In this document: in pieces, positions 1-10,379 of the stretch
How the letters are laid out: each line of letters opens with the position of its first letter
Numbering within the stretch: the first letter of the stretch is position 1
Assembly (NCBI GenBank): GCA_021234155.1
Contig: JAJEKV010000021.1
Span: 17,595,710-17,659,709 of the forward strand
Length of the DNA: 64,000 nt
Direction: 5' to 3'
Source: Isoetes taiwanensis
Taxonomy: Eukaryota > Streptophyta > Lycopodiopsida > Isoetales > Isoetaceae
Translations under genes and position numbers: made by a program
Notes under the pieces: model-generated
What the model saw: the letters and a program-made list of their open reading frames with translations, nothing else
The model's database searches: none
What the model was told of the DNA's origin: nothing

Positions 1-172
1 CTGCCCTACTGCTAGTTTTTTTTTTTTTTTTTTTTTTTTTGTCTATTTTGTTTTCACCGTCCCACACCACTAAATGCTTCCACACATTATGACCATCTCT
101 TCGGCATGCCATGCTTTGGTTTCGTGGCAAAAAAAATTGGTCCTCCCACATCCAAATAATGCTTCCATCACA
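1..172. repeat. P450 3' flank with a partial duplication of the gene end
   Basis: A poly-T run (about 19-40) is followed by 72-128, which is a diverged copy of 156-222, the last coding bases and stop of the adjacent P450 gene. Both contain AATGCTTCC, ACATTATGACCA and GGCATGCCATGCTT in the same order. A short local duplication of about 85 bp period is the simplest explanation. No other gene is visible here. Confidence 0.6.
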
Positions 173-2520
173 TTATGACCACCTCTCAACAATAAGTGGC
201 ATGCCATGCTTCGGCTTCATGGTAAATTTGATCACTGGATTGTGCCGATAGTTTTGAGACAAGTGAAATTTGAACCTTGTCAAAATAAGAGCAAGTACAA
301 CTTTGGCTTCCATCATAGCAAATGTTTGTCCAACACAATTTCTGGGACCAGCTGAAAAGGGCATGAATCCCATTGGATGCTTGCAAGCATTTGCAACACC
401 TTTTTCAAACCGAGCCGGATTAAATTCAGTTGCATCTGTACCCCATAAAGATGGATCATGATGAAATGCAAGAATGGGAATGGTGGATCCAACACCCTCT
501 GGAATAAACAATTTACCAACGTGCATATCTTTAAAAGCTCCTTTAACAAGAAAGGGTACTGGAGGATACAATCTTAGGCTTTCATTGATCACCATTGTCA
601 CCTGTCAACGTTTCAAATAACAAAGGCATCATCAGAAAACATAAAGTCTACATGGAGATACACGCTTTGTTTGTGACAACTTACTGTCTTTAGCTTTCCA
701 AGCATGTCAGCGCTAGGCACAGCACCGTTACAGATTTCTTGTACCTCACTACGCGCCTGATCCTGCCACAAAGTGTGCTTGGCTAACAGCATTAGAGTCC
801 AAGTTAACAAGGTGGATGTTGTTTCATGGCCAGCAAAATAGAATGTCTTGCATTCTTCTATCAACTTATTGTTATCAAAACTTCCATGCGACTTCTCACC
901 ACCAATTGCCTCTGTTAGCATAAGCCCCAAAAGGTCATTTCCATTATCAGCATTGTTTGCAGAGTCCCTCCTTGCCTTAACCAGTTCTTTAAGAATGGTA
1001 TTTAATTCCTTCTTCAATTTCCATATCTGCATATTGTTAACAGTTGGAAGCAACCTAAAAAGGAAACACATGTTCATGTGAAACATCTTACTTAGGAGCA
1101 AAAAAGCACGATATCATGCATACGGAAATCATTGAAAAGTCTGGTTTTCAATATACTCACAGTCTTTAAGAAGGCATTATATGAAGAGATATATCTCTAG
1201 CAATGCTTAACAACTGAAAGCCAAGGAAGATTATGCCTTCTTAGCACCTATTATACCTGTGTATCAGAACTTGTGGAGTAAATGCAAGTCAAGAGGCAAG
1301 GATGTCCGCCGTACTTTACCTATCTATCTTCCATGGTACAAGACTTACAGAGACAAGTAAGTCCTTTAGCATTTTACATATCTATTTTTCAAGAGTATCA
1401 TTATGGCAGCTAGAGGAAAAGAGTTCATCAAGCCCTGCAAGTTCTGACGTATCTATTTTCATAGCATAAGAGGCAAGGAAAGACCCAAGAGGCAAAGAAA
1501 CACTTTACATATCAATCCTCCATAGTGCAAGATTATGCAGGTTAAGTGGCAAAGAAGCCATGAGTATTTTGCTACACTAAGGTTACGAGAACAAATAATT
1601 AAAGGGGAAAAAAGGAATGTTACCTTTTGCCAGGAATCCAATCCAGCTGCTTGGTTCTACGAACAAGAAGTTCAAGAGTCTGCAAATGTTCAAAAACCTT
1701 CTCTCCCTTCTTATAGCTGCTTCCAAATGCAGTGTGAGATATAACATCTGCAGTCAGGCGTATTACATGGTCTGAAACATCAATTTCTGCCTCAGACCCC
1801 TGCTTGTCAATAGCCATTTCCCACTCTTCCAACATCTTTAAGGTGCAATCTGCCATGGTCCCAACCATTGCCTGTCAAGGAAAGAAAAAGAAAATAAACA
1901 TGCATTCACCATCGCATAAAGACCTTAATGTCTACGAGAAAAAAAACAATTTAAAATGATCAAACTGGGAGCAAGCTCATGCAAATGTAATATCATAAAG
2001 ATAAAAGGAAGATGCGAACCTTAAGCTTATCCAATAGAAAGGCTGGGGAAACAATTCTTCGTCTCTGTGCCCAATCCTCTCCATTTGATACCACTAAACC
2101 TTTCCCAAGCAATTCCCCCAGTATGTCCTGCGAAAAAGGACTCCTTCCAAAATGCCCAGCTTTCTTAGACAGAACCTCCGTCGCCATATCCGGATCTTCT
2201 AAATTAATCCTCGGTTCATGGCCAAACCATATTAGATAAATCTTACCATATTTATCAGCATAGAACTTACGATCAGGCAGAATGTGATCCACAATATCAT
2301 GAGTAATTTCACGGAAATAATTATCAGAGGCCTCATCTCTCATTTTTTGGATGTGCAACATATTCCCAACCATGGGAAGTGCAGGAGGCCCTGTGATGCC
2401 CTGTTGTAGGAAAGAGGCTCTGATTTCCCGAGGCTTGAGAATGTAACGGCGGAAGAGGGTCCATAGCTTCCATGCAAAAAGAACTGCAAGCCCAAATGCG
2501 GAGGTAAAGAGAATGGCCAT
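173..2520 (-). CDS. Cytochrome P450 mono-oxygenase, CYP72 clan (CYP709/CYP735/CYP72-like), four exons
   Basis: This haem-thiolate mono-oxygenase is expected to be anchored in the ER membrane and to oxidise a small hydrophobic substrate with electrons from P450 reductase. I read four exons on the minus strand: 2520-2020, 1871-1624, 1054-685 and 601-173. Every junction is GT-AG and the phases join, giving 515 residues, the normal length for the family. Residues 1-25 form a membrane anchor, followed by a basic stretch. The I-helix motif FAGHETT, the K-helix ESLR and the haem loop PFSAGPRNCVG with its Cys ligand are all intact. The LKTVTMVINESLRLYPP region and the WIPG..LLPT..N...WKL stretch are typical of the CYP72 clan. 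The start ATG at 2520 lies in a good context (AACCATGGC). The substrate cannot be read from sequence; relatives act on cytokinins, fatty acids, gibberellins or terpenoids. It is the only gene here that looks undamaged. Confidence 0.95.
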
Positions 2521-3340
2521 GGTTGGATGAAGAAACTTTCAGAGAGACAGATATATAGAAGCAACATTTGGGTCTCCAAAGTTTCCATAGCTCCTTCCTA
2601 AGGCTTCCTTATCTTTCTGCTCGTACATACGTCCACGTATACCATAGTCTAAATATGGAAAATGCTTTATCTTTGTGGAATAAGGGAATCTCCGCCAGCT
2701 GGCAATTTCTGGGTGGAGCATTTTCACCGTAAAGACACGGCGTCCCATTTTCTGCCCTATCCGCCTATTGTTGTCTGCCACGTGGCAGATATTCTTTCCC
2801 AGAATCACTCATTCTCAAACAAAAATCAGACAAAAATCAAGAAGATTACAGAGATATTCATCAAACTTACTTCATTAGAGATAATCATTACAGATTTACA
2901 CAGGTAAGTTCACAGAATCATAAAACTTTTGCATTCATAAAACTTTTCAGATCCATTAAACAAGTGCCATACTGCTGCTTCGCTGCAAAGACAAGATAAT
3001 AGGATAGCTAAAAAAGAATACAGACTTTGAGGATGCTTCCAAAACCCATTCGAAATCCTGAGCTTCACAAAACATAAGGCTGTCTTGTTCTTGCTCTCTG
3101 TATGCATCCTATAAAGCTACTGCTAGGAACACCAAAAACTAGTGCATGCATCCTATAAAACTGCAAAGGAGGGATAAGCCAAGATTTGAGTCTGCTACAA
3201 AGAAAGCAGGGACTGCAAAGGAGATAAGCCAAGATTTGCAACTAAGAAAGCCAAGATTTCGAACCTATCTCCTCCAAATCCTCTGCATCCCCTAAAGATC
3301 TCCCTGACCTGCATACGCGCAACAACACACGATTAAATAC
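2521..3340. other. P450 upstream region, no gene seen
   Basis: This is the 5' flank of the P450. A TATATAT lies at 2551-2557 on the minus strand only about 31 bases before the ATG, too close to be sure it is the core promoter. Open frames here lack recognisable domains. Around 3165-3265 the phrase GATAAGCCAAGATTTG occurs twice with surrounding similarity, a small imperfect duplication. Confidence 0.4.
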
Positions 3341-3344
3341 GAAG

Positions 3345-3432
3345 AATACATGCAAACAGCGAAAATCATGGGACAGCAAAAAAAATCATGCAAACAGCGA
3401 AAACATCATGCAAACAGCGAAAAAATCAGCAA
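3345..3432. repeat. Short tandem repeat (CATGCAAACAGCGAAAA)
   Basis: The phrase ATGCAAACAGCGAAAA occurs three times within about 80 bases, with a fourth degenerate copy (GGGACAGCAAAAAAAATC). The unit is roughly 20-40 bases with variable linkers. The open frame across it is repeat-derived. Confidence 0.6.
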
Positions 3433-3859
3433 AAACAGTGGTCCATGGCAAGAAAACAATTGTTCTAGCACTCTGAATACCCGAATATGTGAAGAAAATG
3501 AGAAAACTGCCAAGAATCTTCGCTTAAAGACCACCAACGACCTCTAAGAACAATGGCGCTACACCTAAAAACTACATCAAATTGATGCCACGGCCAAGGC
3601 GCTCCAGAAGAGCTCAAGAACGCCACCATCGCCATAGCTTAGAGAAGTAATAGCCTCCATATTTTCCAAAATATTCAAAAGCAATGCAAAAGGATATATA
3701 CTACTGACGAATATGTATTTTACACCTGATGAAAAGTAGAGATGGCTCAGAATAGAGGGGAGCCAACAACCTGAATTCATATGCAAGATAGGCCACCAAG
3801 GAGTTGATTCTCAATGGAAAATGACCAAAGTCATATTGGCCATGCAAGCTAAACTCCGA

Positions 3860-5530
3860 AGTCTTAGGTACCAGTGCTTCCGGGGGAGGGGGGTGGGGGG
3901 GGACAATAATTGTTGAAACCAGATCAGACTGAGAAAAGGCATCTAGAGGTGAAGGCCAATTATGGATAGGGTGCCAGCAATTAAAGTTAGGAAATTAGCA
4001 AAACAATCAACATTATGAGGACCCCAGGCTTCATCAATGATGCAAAATGTGGTATTCGAAAGACTGTAGTCATCAAAATCTTGTAATTTAGATAGGTGAT
4101 CAGCCCATTGGTTTAAGCTCCTAAGGATCCAAGCAGGCTTGAGGGAAATTCGGTAATGTAGACACAAGATATAGATGCACAAGCAGAGAAAATGAAGCTC
4201 CAGGGTAGGAGAACCACCTTTGTTAAGAATATAGAAAGCATTAAGAGACTCCAAAGGCTATAACCTGAAAAGGCATCAAAGCAGATGTATGCTGGCTAAG
4301 AAAAGTAAGGAGGGCTTGAAGTTTGCGAGAAGTAGAGGATGCTAATTTACCAGAAGTGGAAAGAATGCCTGCAAAGTTGGAGCAGGAACCGGCACCATGC
4401 AACCACACCCCCGAACTAGAACTACTAGCATCATAACATACGGACTTATAAGGAGCAAGAGGTTCCCAAAGGTAAGCAGAGTTCAAGGTATCAAACCAAT
4501 TTAACCAGACAGGAATTTCAATATGCACGAGTGAGTAAGGGGAAGATGCTGAGACAAAGAAGAAATGGATGCATATAAAGAAAACAAATGAAAGGAGAGC
4601 AACCTAATGAATGGGCCAAACACCAAGCGGAAAGAGTCCAACATGCCCATGAAAGAGGCTAGGCTACATGCACAGACACATGAGCAAGACAACAAACTAG
4701 AGGCTAAAGAGGTGAACTTTTCTCTTCTGAGAAGCAATGGAGAGAAAACATGTATATGTATTCAAGACAAAACCCAGGAACTTAGCTCCACAGGAAGGTC
4801 GAAGTTGACATTTATGAAGAGCTAAAACAAATCCCGCATCCTCAAAGTCGTGCAAAATAAGAGCCTGAGAATGAGAAAAATTAGCAGCCCAAACTGCAAA
4901 GAGGAAGTCATCAATGTAAAGTTAGCATCGATAGCCAAAAGATCTCCACCTACGAACCAATTGACGCATGAGCTTGGTAAACACAAAACAAGCTGTTGAA
5001 AGGCCAAATGGAAGGAATGTAAATATATAAAAGCGACCTTCAAATTCAAAGCCCAGAAAGGTTTAAAAATCTGGTGAATATCAACATGATGATAACTGAG
5101 TGAAAATCAATGGTGAAAAGCAAATCCTTTCTGTGTAGGATAGAAGATAGATCCCTTATAGTCTCATACTTAAAAGTAGTCTGCAACAGAAAGGAATTCA
5201 CAAAACGAAGGTCAATAATCAAGCAAAATTTATCACTAGCCTTTGGGACCACACTAAGAGGGGAACAGACGAACACGGGATATGGAAGGGATGGCAGCAC
5301 CAGAATCAAGGACATGGATAGCAGAGTGCACAAAATTAGCATGCATAAAAGCAGGTTTATGGTTAGGCCAAATCCAGGGAAAAGGAGGAGGGCCATTCGA
5401 CCAAAGCAGTTTACATCTGCTAGCCATCCAGTCCAAAACCATGGCAGAAGAGCAAAAAGACTTCCAGAAAGAAAGGTGCTCCTTGAGTCTGTTCTTTAAA
5501 TAATAGACATTAAGGTGCAACTGTGTCCCA
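3860..5530 (-). pseudogene. Degenerate DIRS-like retroelement: reverse transcriptase and RNase H
   Basis: Read on the minus strand from about 5530 down, several frames together give the conserved order of a tyrosine-recombinase-type (DIRS/Ngaro) pol. First comes an upstream RT extension with LKNRLKEHLSFWK. The palm follows, with SPLSVVPK, LIIDLRFVNSFL, LPFGLSTACFVFTKLMRQLV and the catalytic YIDD (about 4905). An RNase H part has YDASSSSSGVWLHG, and the end has LNQWADHLSKLQDFDDYSL, WGPHNVDCFAN and PLDAFSQSDLVSTI. The WGPHxVDxFAN and DAFSQ modules are characteristic of this group as I know it. Frames shift and stops interrupt throughout, so the element is dead. I did not find its recombinase domain or its terminal repeats. 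A Ty3-like element is possible but fits the C-terminal modules less well. Confidence 0.75.
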
Positions 5531-5560
5531 GGGGGCAGAGTGCAAGACTCTGAAAATACC

Positions 5561-6060
5561 AACCAAAAATGTTAGACACCAAAAATTATTGTTAGAGCAC
5601 GACGACATAAAAATTGTTACCATGCAATTTTCTCATTGGTTATTCACCACATCATTGCACAATAATACCCTTGGCTTTGAAAAAATAACATACAACTTCC
5701 AATTACAGATAAAAAAATGAATTAACAAGCAAGTATAAACACCAAATATAGCCTCCAAAAAAAAAAAAAAAAAAAAAAAAAAACCCAAAAAACCCTTTTG
5801 GTCCATCATTTTGAAATTTATAAATAGTGGCAACCCCAATTTCAACAATGTGGAATTGCATGTAAATACTTTTTATCAGCCTTAATTCTAACAGGTCTCA
5901 AATTACAAGTTAACACTTAGTTAATCACAAGCCAGTATTCCACATTCAAGTAGAGTAAGATACTCATACACTGAAAGTAAGATTACAATGAAAGCACGAA
6001 TATAATGAAAAGTAAGATGCACTGAAAGTAGGATTACAATGAAAGTAACATTCACATCAT
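5561..6060. other. AT-rich spacer with a poly-A tract
   Basis: No gene is seen. A run of about 27 A lies at 5757-5783. The phrase GAAAGTAAGATTACAATGAAAG and variants recur around 5970-6050 as a short imperfect repeat. Confidence 0.4.
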
Positions 6061-9000
6061 AAGATAGTCATGGACTCTCGTACTTTATTTTGCTTGTTCG
6101 GCTATCTTCTCTACTGACTTCAGAATTTTATCCTTCACAGAGATTGGAATCTTCATGTACCCTTTTCTCGAATCCACCTTGCCCTTTCTGGGGTTCCATG
6201 ACATCAACACAGATTTTATTTCCACCCATTGGGGCAAATCACTTGCATCAAACAATCTTTATAGCGCTCTTTTTCAGTAATGACTTCTTTTTCACTTACT
6301 GGGCGCCACCACTCCACATGCACTTTGTTTCTGTTAGGGCTATTAGCTTTCCTAAATCTCCATCATGTGGATAAGTATCTTCATCTTATGGCATGACGAT
6401 CAAATATTGGCCATCCTTCAAATCCATCTTAGGATCATATGGAGCAAATCCATAATACTTGGGACGCTCCTTTCTAGGTCCAACATAATGCTCTTCTTCC
6501 TCTTGCACCTCCTCTTCAGACTCCTTTGTCATCAAGTGGATCGACTGCTGATCAGGTTGGAATTGACCATGGTCGAGCCTCCATCGACTTTGAGGTAGCC
6601 AACCCTCTCAAAGGACACTACTACTTGTGTCCAAACTCCCAAAAAGTATATGAACTTCATTTTAATAATTTACACGTGCTTCATTGCACGCTCTTCTCTC
6701 TGGTGCTATGTGTTTATCTGCTAAGAATTTCTCCCAGTACTTTATATACTCCATTATCCTTTCCACAGTCCGTTCACAGTCCTTCACTTCTCCTAATGGT
6801 TTCATAGCCTTAGGCTCTCCTGTCGGCACCATTGGTTCACCTGCCACAACCTCTTTCCAAATCAATATATTCTTATCTTTCGATTTCCACACAGGATCTC
6901 CAGCCCTCATCTTGTATTGCATTATTGGCTTTCCATTTTTCACCCAAAACTTAAATTACAATGGAGCACTATGCCCAATAAGGTCTTCACGAGCATAACC
7001 CTCTATGAACTCTTTCCAATCGGGGACTTCTTGTATCAATGAACCAATAGGAGGAGGTGAAGAACACTGCTTAAATAGCTCCAAAAGCCTTGAATAGATG
7101 GTGACATCACTTTTCTGCAATTTGATCCTATAATGCCCAAACATTGCATCAATGTCTTTGTGAGTGTGGCCAGGCATCAAATAACCAACATAGACCATTT
7201 CAAACACTCCAAACCATGTAAGATACAACAAGTATGCAGACAAGTATCTATTTTTATTCAGATCAGCATAATTGTCAAGTTACATGAGTAGCTTCTTGGG
7301 TAATTGGCGCTCGGGTATTGGGTTCACGGGAATTCAAGGTGTTGGCCCATTTATCCTTCCTATGGTAAAATCCTCTAGTTTCATGAAAGCAATGTCATGC
7401 AATGCCTTGAAGAGATGTTGCAATGACTTAAGAATGAACATCTACATTAAAACCATGTTCCAAATCGCGCAATGCTTTTGCAATACTACCAACATGGAAG
7501 TTTGGACCATCACCCCATAATTCTAATGTAAAATGGCCGTGATGCACTACTCCCTGGCCATGAGTTATGAATCTAGCTAGTGATATTTGCAATGGGAAGG
7601 ACCTTGCAAGAGACTTGGGCATAGCCCTAAACTGAGGCAAATAGATTTTTTGTTGATTCATCTTGTCATGAATGACGCTTAGAAAATTCTCTGGTTCTAT
7701 TGCAGATAAGCATCTCCACATCCAGTATGTTGATCGACATGACATTTGCTCCATCGTGTGAATTCTCATTTCTTTCCGAACCGCTGATCTTTCCACCTCA
7801 AGCTTCACTTCTCGAGCTAATCTAATAAATTCATGTGTATATTTCACTTTGAGAAGTTGTTATATTGCATTCTTTTGACATCTGAAAAATGCTTACTTCA
7901 GAACTTACTGAAGGCTGATTGTAAAATCTTGTCCACACCCATTTCCTCTAGAAGATTGTTGATCATTTGTAAAATCACTTTTTGTGTGAAATATGCAGGC
8001 AGTATTCGAACTACTTTCATGCATCTCTCTTCATCAACCGCACTTTTGTGAGGCATACACTCAGCATGATAGTTAACAAATTTCTCGAATAAACTCTAAG
8101 CTGCAAGCACCCTAGGGGTTGTCCTCGTCTTTCCCCGATTACCATGCCAACCTATTTGAGCCTCCCTCTTTTGGTTCTGCCTAAATCTCCATCATGTAAA
8201 GGTTGATATACCTAGTATGGTTGTCACTGCACTACTGCATATCCATTTCCCACCAATAGAAAATCCCCTGATCCTGATATCAGATGATGGCCCAAATGCA
8301 TGTTCTATGATATTGTAAATATAAGTTTTTCTAGCATCATGAGTTTTCTCCTTGTAGATTGATCTGGCTTCCACAAATTCTTTCACTGTGAATCTACCAA
8401 AGCAGTTGTTGAGGCAGCCACAATCCCTCCTTCTGATGGCTTGCATGGTCTCTTCACTGCAGCTGTTAGTATTTTTCACAGTCTGAACCTTTTCCTTCCT
8501 CTTCTTCCTCTTCAAGAAGTTGTAGGCCCTTCTTTCTGGTATGGATACATCCATATGAGGTATGGAAGGAATGTCATTTTCATCCACCATCACATTATTT
8601 TCTCCAACATGCTCAGTTCTTTGAAGTAGCCCTTTTCCTATTATCTCAATGGAGTCCACTGGCCAAAGCAACAAGGCAGGCAACTCTTAACCACTATTGA
8701 TATTGTTGCAAGCATAGCAGTGTTTGTCGTTCAGCTCAACACTGAAGTTATGAAGCTGTATTGAAGAAATAGAGACTCCCACAAAGTCATTACCAATGGC
8801 TTATCCATTATAGCAGTGCATAGGTTCCCATGGTATAAGCACACCTTCACCAACAATTCTTCTGTTGCACTGATGATGCAAATTCACTTTCTCATCCTTC
8901 TATGTTAATCTGGAAACCACTATTCTTCTTTCCTCATTAGCACCAGCTGGGTTTTTAATATTTTCTGCATTTGCTTCGGGTGGCTGCTCATTCTTATTTG

Positions 9001-9140
9001 CATTAATCTCTTCCATATCCATGTAATCAGCATCATTCTTCTCTGCTCGAGGTTCTTGGTCACAGGGTTCCTCAGCACTAGCTTTATGAGAAATCTGAAA
9101 ATTAAGAAAGGTTGAGGAAAACATAGTCAATAACAATAAA
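6060..9140 (-). pseudogene. Decayed transposon gene of the GHTHKDID type (DUF7869-like)
   Basis: The minus strand gives a consistent, frame-broken protein. The N-terminal part (about 9140-8190) is acidic and then basic (NFLKRKKRKEK). It is followed by a Cys-rich segment CGCLNNCFGRFTVKEFVEAR and ARKTYIYNIIEHAF. The middle (7847-7430) has HDKMNQQKIYLPQF, FITHGQGVVHHGHF and PNFHVGSIAKALRDLEHGF. The core (7260-6960) has LDNYADLNKNRYLSAYLLYL followed by VGYLMPGHTHKDIDAMFGHY. The tail (6600-6060) has KYYGFAPYDPKMDLKDGQYL. The LDN...KNRY / GHTHxDID arrangement is the hallmark of a widespread family annotated, as I recall, as DUF7869, with transposase-like acidic residues. Stops and frame changes show it is inactive. 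I found no terminal repeats, so the element borders are unknown. Confidence 0.72.
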
Positions 9141-9977
9141 TGAAATATTTATACAATGCCTACACCGCGCTACGCACGACAGTGCGCGCGACACGTATGG
9201 ACAATAATGATATGAAATTTATAAGAAAAGCATAATAATTTACCAAATACAGATATGTCACGCTGGGCGCGACTCATACAAAAGTATCCAATATTTCTGT
9301 TTGTGATATAACATGTCTAGACACGTCAGCACATATCCATTTTGTATTTGCTGAATCAATACAAATATCATTTCGCCATTCCAATCTCTGCAGGTTTTTT
9401 TGCTCAATGGGTTGGTTTGGTGCATGTCAATGCTACCAATGGAGTTCATGTCCACGAGCGAGGCTTGGCCTTGAGCCTCACCAAAGCCCAGGACAGGGCA
9501 CTTCACATAGATATCCCGAAAGGCACCCTATTCAGGGATTTTCACAGATTGGTCCACAAGTTCTGACCATCTCCTCCCTATTTCTGAGGAGAGAGATGGA
9601 TGTGGAAGTGCAGTGCAGCAAGTGGCAGGCTTAACAGAAGCCCAGTTCAATGCCCAGATAGCTGAAGTAGTCCTCCATGCAGCTGCATCAATTGGCGTTA
9701 CCTTTGTTTTGAGCCATTTCTTAGTTCTAGAAGCAGGACAAAGAAATTTAGGGAGTCTGACCTACCATTCAGGAATGTTAAAGGCCAAAATGAACTGTCT
9801 GCTGATGATGACAAATCTGGATGCAGATAGACTAGATTATATTGTACAAAAGACAGTAATTGTTGATCCTGCGCCACTGCTACCAGTCTTACCAGAATAG
9901 CTTTTATAGAGCTATGTTGTATAAATGTTTTGAAAAATTGGAATACTCAAGTATGTGTTATTTCTGGTTCTTTTTCT
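9141..9977 (+). other. Unrecognised coding-like stretch (ORF 9613-9900)
   Basis: The plus-strand frame 9613-9900 encodes about 95 residues beginning MQQVAGLTEAQFNAQIAEVV and ending in a TAG at 9898-9900. It has helix-like composition and continues a coding-like stretch at about 9400-9565 (AQWVGLVHVNATNGVHVHER) in another frame. A possible splice acceptor precedes 9394. I recognise no family. GCGC-rich short motifs lie at about 9170-9200, 9262 and 9982. This may be a broken gene fragment between two transposons. Confidence 0.3.
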
Positions 9978-10125
9978 TCTCGCGCTAGGCACGAGCAAAC
10001 TGCAGTTTGTTAAAATTCATTTCTTATAAAAGATGCTATGTCAGTACACTATACTCAATAATGTAGCCATTGAAATGTATAGATAATGAGGATGTTTACA
10101 GAGAGCGAGTCAGTCTACTTAAGGA
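9978..10125 (+). repeat. Left copy of a diverged direct repeat flanking GGGTA-1
   Basis: This segment matches 50151-50340 in the same orientation. Shared phrases include CAGTTTGTTAAAATTC, TCAGTACACTATACTC, GATGTAGC / AATGTAGCC and TAGATAATGAGGATGTTT versus TAGATAATAAGGGTGTTT. Similarity is clear but far from identity, so the pair predates the insertion between them or belongs to a dispersed family. Confidence 0.65.
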
Positions 10126-10168
10126 AACGAGACATGTGTAAAAGTGTTTCATAGAAAACCATATTAAC

Positions 10169-10192
10169 GGGTAAAAGAAAGCTAGGGTGTCT
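10169..10192 (+). repeat. GGGTA-1 left terminal inverted repeat
   Basis: This is a perfect 24-base match to the reverse complement of 50123-50146. It is preceded by the TAAC target duplication. A small palindrome (CATTTGGCCAAATG, 10195-10208) follows at once. Confidence 0.92.
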
Positions 10193-10379
10193 TACATTTG
10201 GCCAAATGTAGAGTAAGAGATGTATCACATTTCAAATACATAACCGTTTTTTCAGTATGTACATAATAGCTATATTAAAAAATCTTTTTTTTTTCGGAAT
10301 TACTTGCCACGTCAATTAAAACGCAATCATGAAGCAGATTTCAATTCCCGCCGCTCTAACCACTCCAAGAAACGCTTGA

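Noticed and set aside
2539-2808. Open frame just upstream of the P450 (minus)
   Set aside because: No domain, and it covers the promoter/5' region; the P450 start at 2520 gives the expected full length without it.
9258-9506. Minus-strand frame as an extra N-terminal exon of the GHTHKDID gene
   Set aside because: No similarity or convincing splice link to the 9140 exon; the plus strand is at least as coding-like.
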